A program made the translations under genes and the position numbers. 64,000 bases of DNA. Origin: Cladopsammia gracilis (lineage: Eukaryota; Cnidaria; Anthozoa; Scleractinia; Dendrophylliidae). Positions 61,508 to 64,000 of the stretch are shown piece after piece. The stretch covers positions 982,834 through 1,046,833 of the forward strand of contig JAJGOT010000310.1 in the NCBI GenBank assembly GCA_022457155.1, written 5' to 3'. Position 1 is the first letter of the stretch. Every line of letters starts with the position of its first letter. The notes under the pieces were generated by a model. The model did not search any database and was not told the origin of the DNA. It saw only the letters and a list, made by a program, of their open reading frames with translations.

Positions 61508-64000
61508 ATGACGAGGATTCTTTTCCTCGTTTCATTTCTTGTGGTAACAACAATGTTTAACGCTGGTAAGTCACTTTTGATCCAATAAAATTGTCACGTT
61601 AAATAGTTATAATGTTTTCGTTTGGGTTGCCAGCTCTCCTGCACATGTGCTTAATTTCACTGGTATCTTGTAGAAGCCGACATAAAATACGGCCAAACCA
61701 AGAAATGCTCTACTGTATAAGGCTGACCGTTCGAACCTTTTTCAGCTACACATGTACAGGAAACTTTTTTGAGACTTCAAAGTATATTTTTAACTAAGAA
61801 ACCTGGACCCAGACTTGCTATGTTTATATTATTTTTATCAAAAGAGGAAAACTTCTGGAGAGAACACAAGCTCCATAACAAAAGATAGAAAATTTATCTT
61901 ACAAGTCCTGTTTGAAATATCTCAATTGGCCAAGTGCATCGGCGCAAGGCCTTCTCGGCGAATCACGTCACATTATTTTCATTACGCTTACAGAGGGACT
62001 TCAAACGAGGCCGAAACCATCTAGCTAAACTACAACATAGGGTTAAATTCAAAGTAACTACCAGAGTAGTTTGTGTTCTCATCAGCTTAAGAACAATGGT
62101 AAGTCGAAAAACTTATAAACTTTGCACGTGAGACAGAAAAGTCGAAAAACTTATAAACTTTGCACGCCAGACAGAAAAGCTTGTCTTGTCACTTATGGTC
62201 GTACTTTTTTCATATTTTTCGTTTGTCGATCGCTTGTGCTTGTTTACAAATGAGAACGTTTTAGCGAAGCCAGGCCTTATCACCGCCCCTCTAATGTGTC
62301 CACTGTTTTATCGCAGCCACTGTTTTGATGCCCGAATCCGATCATCCTGATAATCCCCATCCAGATGAACAAATTTTTATCTTAATATGTACGATTTTTA
62401 TACCCCTAAGTGCCATTTTTTTACCCATAAATTGTGTGCATGTTTAATCAAAGAGCTCTTGACTAATAGCCATCTCGTGAATACGAAACAACTTACGGTT
62501 AATTTTAGTTGTTCTTGATGCTTTGTAATTAAATTTCAAGCTTTTGATAATCCTTAACTTGACTTTTAGCGGCGTCACTGCAGTAAATAACTTTAAACGA
62601 TACGAAGTGGCTATATGCCCGGCAGCGGTGCAAGGTCTACAATAGACCTAATGCCCGACATTCAGAAATTCTTACAGAATTTTCACGGAAAGCTTCTCTT
62701 AAACCTCCTAAGAGTATTTGTAGTTGACGAATTCTCCGAGCGTGTGAATACCAGTCAGAAATTCTCACAGAATTTTCACGAAGAGCTTCGTTTAAACCTT
62801 CTAAGAGTATTTGATCTTTGTTCGGAAATGCCAAGTGATTTCAAATATTATTAGAACCGATAGAAACATCTTAGCGTGACATAAATATGCATTGTGGAAA
62901 GCGAGACAACCGGATGACAATTATGGCTCCTGGTAATACACTGGAGAATTACAAACAAAGATTTACAGCCGAGTGAGCTAGCGATGACAGTGATCGAGCA
63001 ACATTTTCCCCTAAAAGCTACAAAATCCATTCGAAGTCCACAGATCGGTTTTAATTTTCCATACTGAGTTTTCTCGATCCGCTAAACACTACAGAAGTGT
63101 TAACTAGCTGACACAACATCATGGGCCGTGTAACAGCGCGAAAAACAAAGCCTCGCTTTGGTTTCAAAATTGCCAAGATCCCGGATATTATGTGGCGTCA
63201 TACGAGCATGTTTTGCGATGTCATACGCGCCCGCGAGCTAGCCTTGCGTGACGCGCGCTCGGACACACATGTAACAGACGCGCGCCCGCGAAACATTCCG
63301 CTAGCCATGACCATAAAAAATGGCAGGCATAGGTTCTATGAGTATGGGGCTCCGCAGCAGGCCTTCGGCCCGCGAGAGCTCCGCTATTGTTTGCAAGTTC
63401 TAAATTTCTCATCAGAACAAACTTCGCCGCGCTAAAATATGTTGGCTTCACAAAAGATTCTCTTTCCTGGCCCTTTTTTATATAGTTTTTTCCCTTTAGT
63501 TTTAGATTGCCCTGAAGACTGGGTCGAGTTTAATTGCTCTTGCTATAAGGTGATGGATACGTTTGAATACTCATGGAAATTTACCTGGTTAAAAGCTGTA
63601 CGTGTGTGTCTTGGGCTTGGAGGAAGTCTCGTAGCCATAGCGAATGATAGGGAAATGGAATTTGTTAAAACCCTGTCTTCAAACCTTAAGAATAACAGCG
63701 CTTGGATTGGGCTGCTTCACCAGTTCCAGAAAGGTGTGTATGTATGGATGGATGGGAGACCTTTTAACAATTCTGTCTTCTTCAACTGGCTCAATAACAA
63801 ACCAAGTAACGCAAGTAACATTACATGTGTTGAACTCTTGAGAAATGGTTGGAAACTTAGTGACTGTTGCATGGAAAACCAATATACATTTGTGAAAGAG
63901 CGAAAGGTGAGTGGCACGAAATAAATTAACGATAGTTTAAACTGTTTGAAAGCTAAATCGAATAAATTTTTACCAGGGATATGTTTGACAGTAAATGAAT
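61508..64000 (+). CDS. RTK2, 5' part: signal peptide and CTLD1 exons (partial, frameshifted)
   Basis: Exon 61489-61565 (ATG 61508) encodes MTRILFLVSFLVVTTMFNA, and donor gtaagt leaves phase 1. Exon 63506-63906 encodes a CTLD homologous to RTK1 CTLD1: CPEDWVEFNCSCYKV, FTWLKAVRVC, AWIGL, VWMDG, FFNW, KPSN. It is 401 bp instead of 405: one codon is absent (near NLKNN) and one T is missing near 63884 (caatatacat where RTK1 has caacattacat). That puts the last Cys out of frame and breaks the exon phase. The rest of the gene lies beyond the window. Either a pseudogene, an assembly error or a rescued splice variant. Confidence 0.78.
62100..62180. repeat. 38-bp tandem duplication in RTK2 intron 1
   Basis: gtcgaaaaacttataaactt recurs at 62103 and 62141. 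Confidence 0.85.
62655..62825. repeat. 92-bp tandem duplication in RTK2 intron 1
   Basis: Two diverged units starting cagaaattct at about 62663 and 62755, each with agaattttcacg and ctaagagtatttg. Confidence 0.8.
63020..63400 (-). repeat. GC-rich dispersed repeat, inverted relative to 15650-15910
   Basis: aaaacaaagcctcgctttgg and gaaacattccgctagccatg are complements of the 15.7-15.9 kb block. It lies just before the RTK2 CTLD exon. Confidence 0.72.

Overview
The window looks like nuclear DNA of an anthozoan cnidarian, most likely a stony coral. The reasons are AT-rich sequence, GT-AG introns, dense fold-back and TIR elements, poly-G/C tracts, Penelope-like and non-LTR retroelement debris, and animal tyrosine-kinase, C-type lectin (CTLD) and Ly6/uPAR (LU) exons. 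No species can be named from the sequence alone.

The core is a duplicated two-gene unit. Each unit has a secreted C-type lectin on the minus strand, head to head with a plus-strand receptor tyrosine kinase (RTK) whose ectodomain carries CTLDs. Unit 1 is lectin CTL1 (three coding exons, 10454 down to 7357, 219 aa) plus RTK1 (18 coding exons, 22317-46868, 1029 aa by my splice model). Unit 2 is lectin CTL2 (58100 down to 52693, 220 aa) plus the first two coding exons of RTK2 (61508 to beyond the window end). RTK1 reads signal peptide, CTLD1, compact CTLD2, LU1, LU2, LU3, transmembrane helix, split tyrosine kinase with a long acidic kinase insert, and a Tyr-rich tail. Every splice junction is GT-AG and phase-consistent, and the total coding length is a multiple of three. 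CTLD-bearing RTKs are known from Hydra (Sweet Tooth). The LU domains and the paired, co-duplicated secreted lectin are what look new here. The RTK2 CTLD exon carries a one-base deletion.

Layout: 1-7 kb is retroelement and MITE debris (a LINE endonuclease ORF with a degenerate 2A-like motif, and fold-backs). 7.3-10.5 kb is CTL1, with a ghost CTLD exon split by a tRNA-derived SINE. 10.6-22.3 kb is the shared upstream region, filled with MITEs. 22.3-46.9 kb is RTK1; its introns hold a TA-flanked element with minisatellite arms and an HTH ORF, a hAT fragment, a 7-kb TIR element, TTAA-flanked MITEs, and a repeat that ends about ten bases before the catalytic kinase exon. 46.9-52.4 kb is Penelope-like and Mutator-like wreckage. 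52.7-58.1 kb is CTL2, with a second TIR/HTH element in intron 2. 58.1-61.5 kb is the short upstream region shared by CTL2 and RTK2, with a LINE tail and a hammerhead-like core. 61.5-64 kb is the start of RTK2.

Inferred working model: the secreted lectin, with a cysteine-bracketed helix for oligomerisation and a CTLD, and the lectin-ectodomain RTK may form a linked recognition and signalling pair. This rests on linkage, orientation and shared fold only; no interaction is shown by the sequence.
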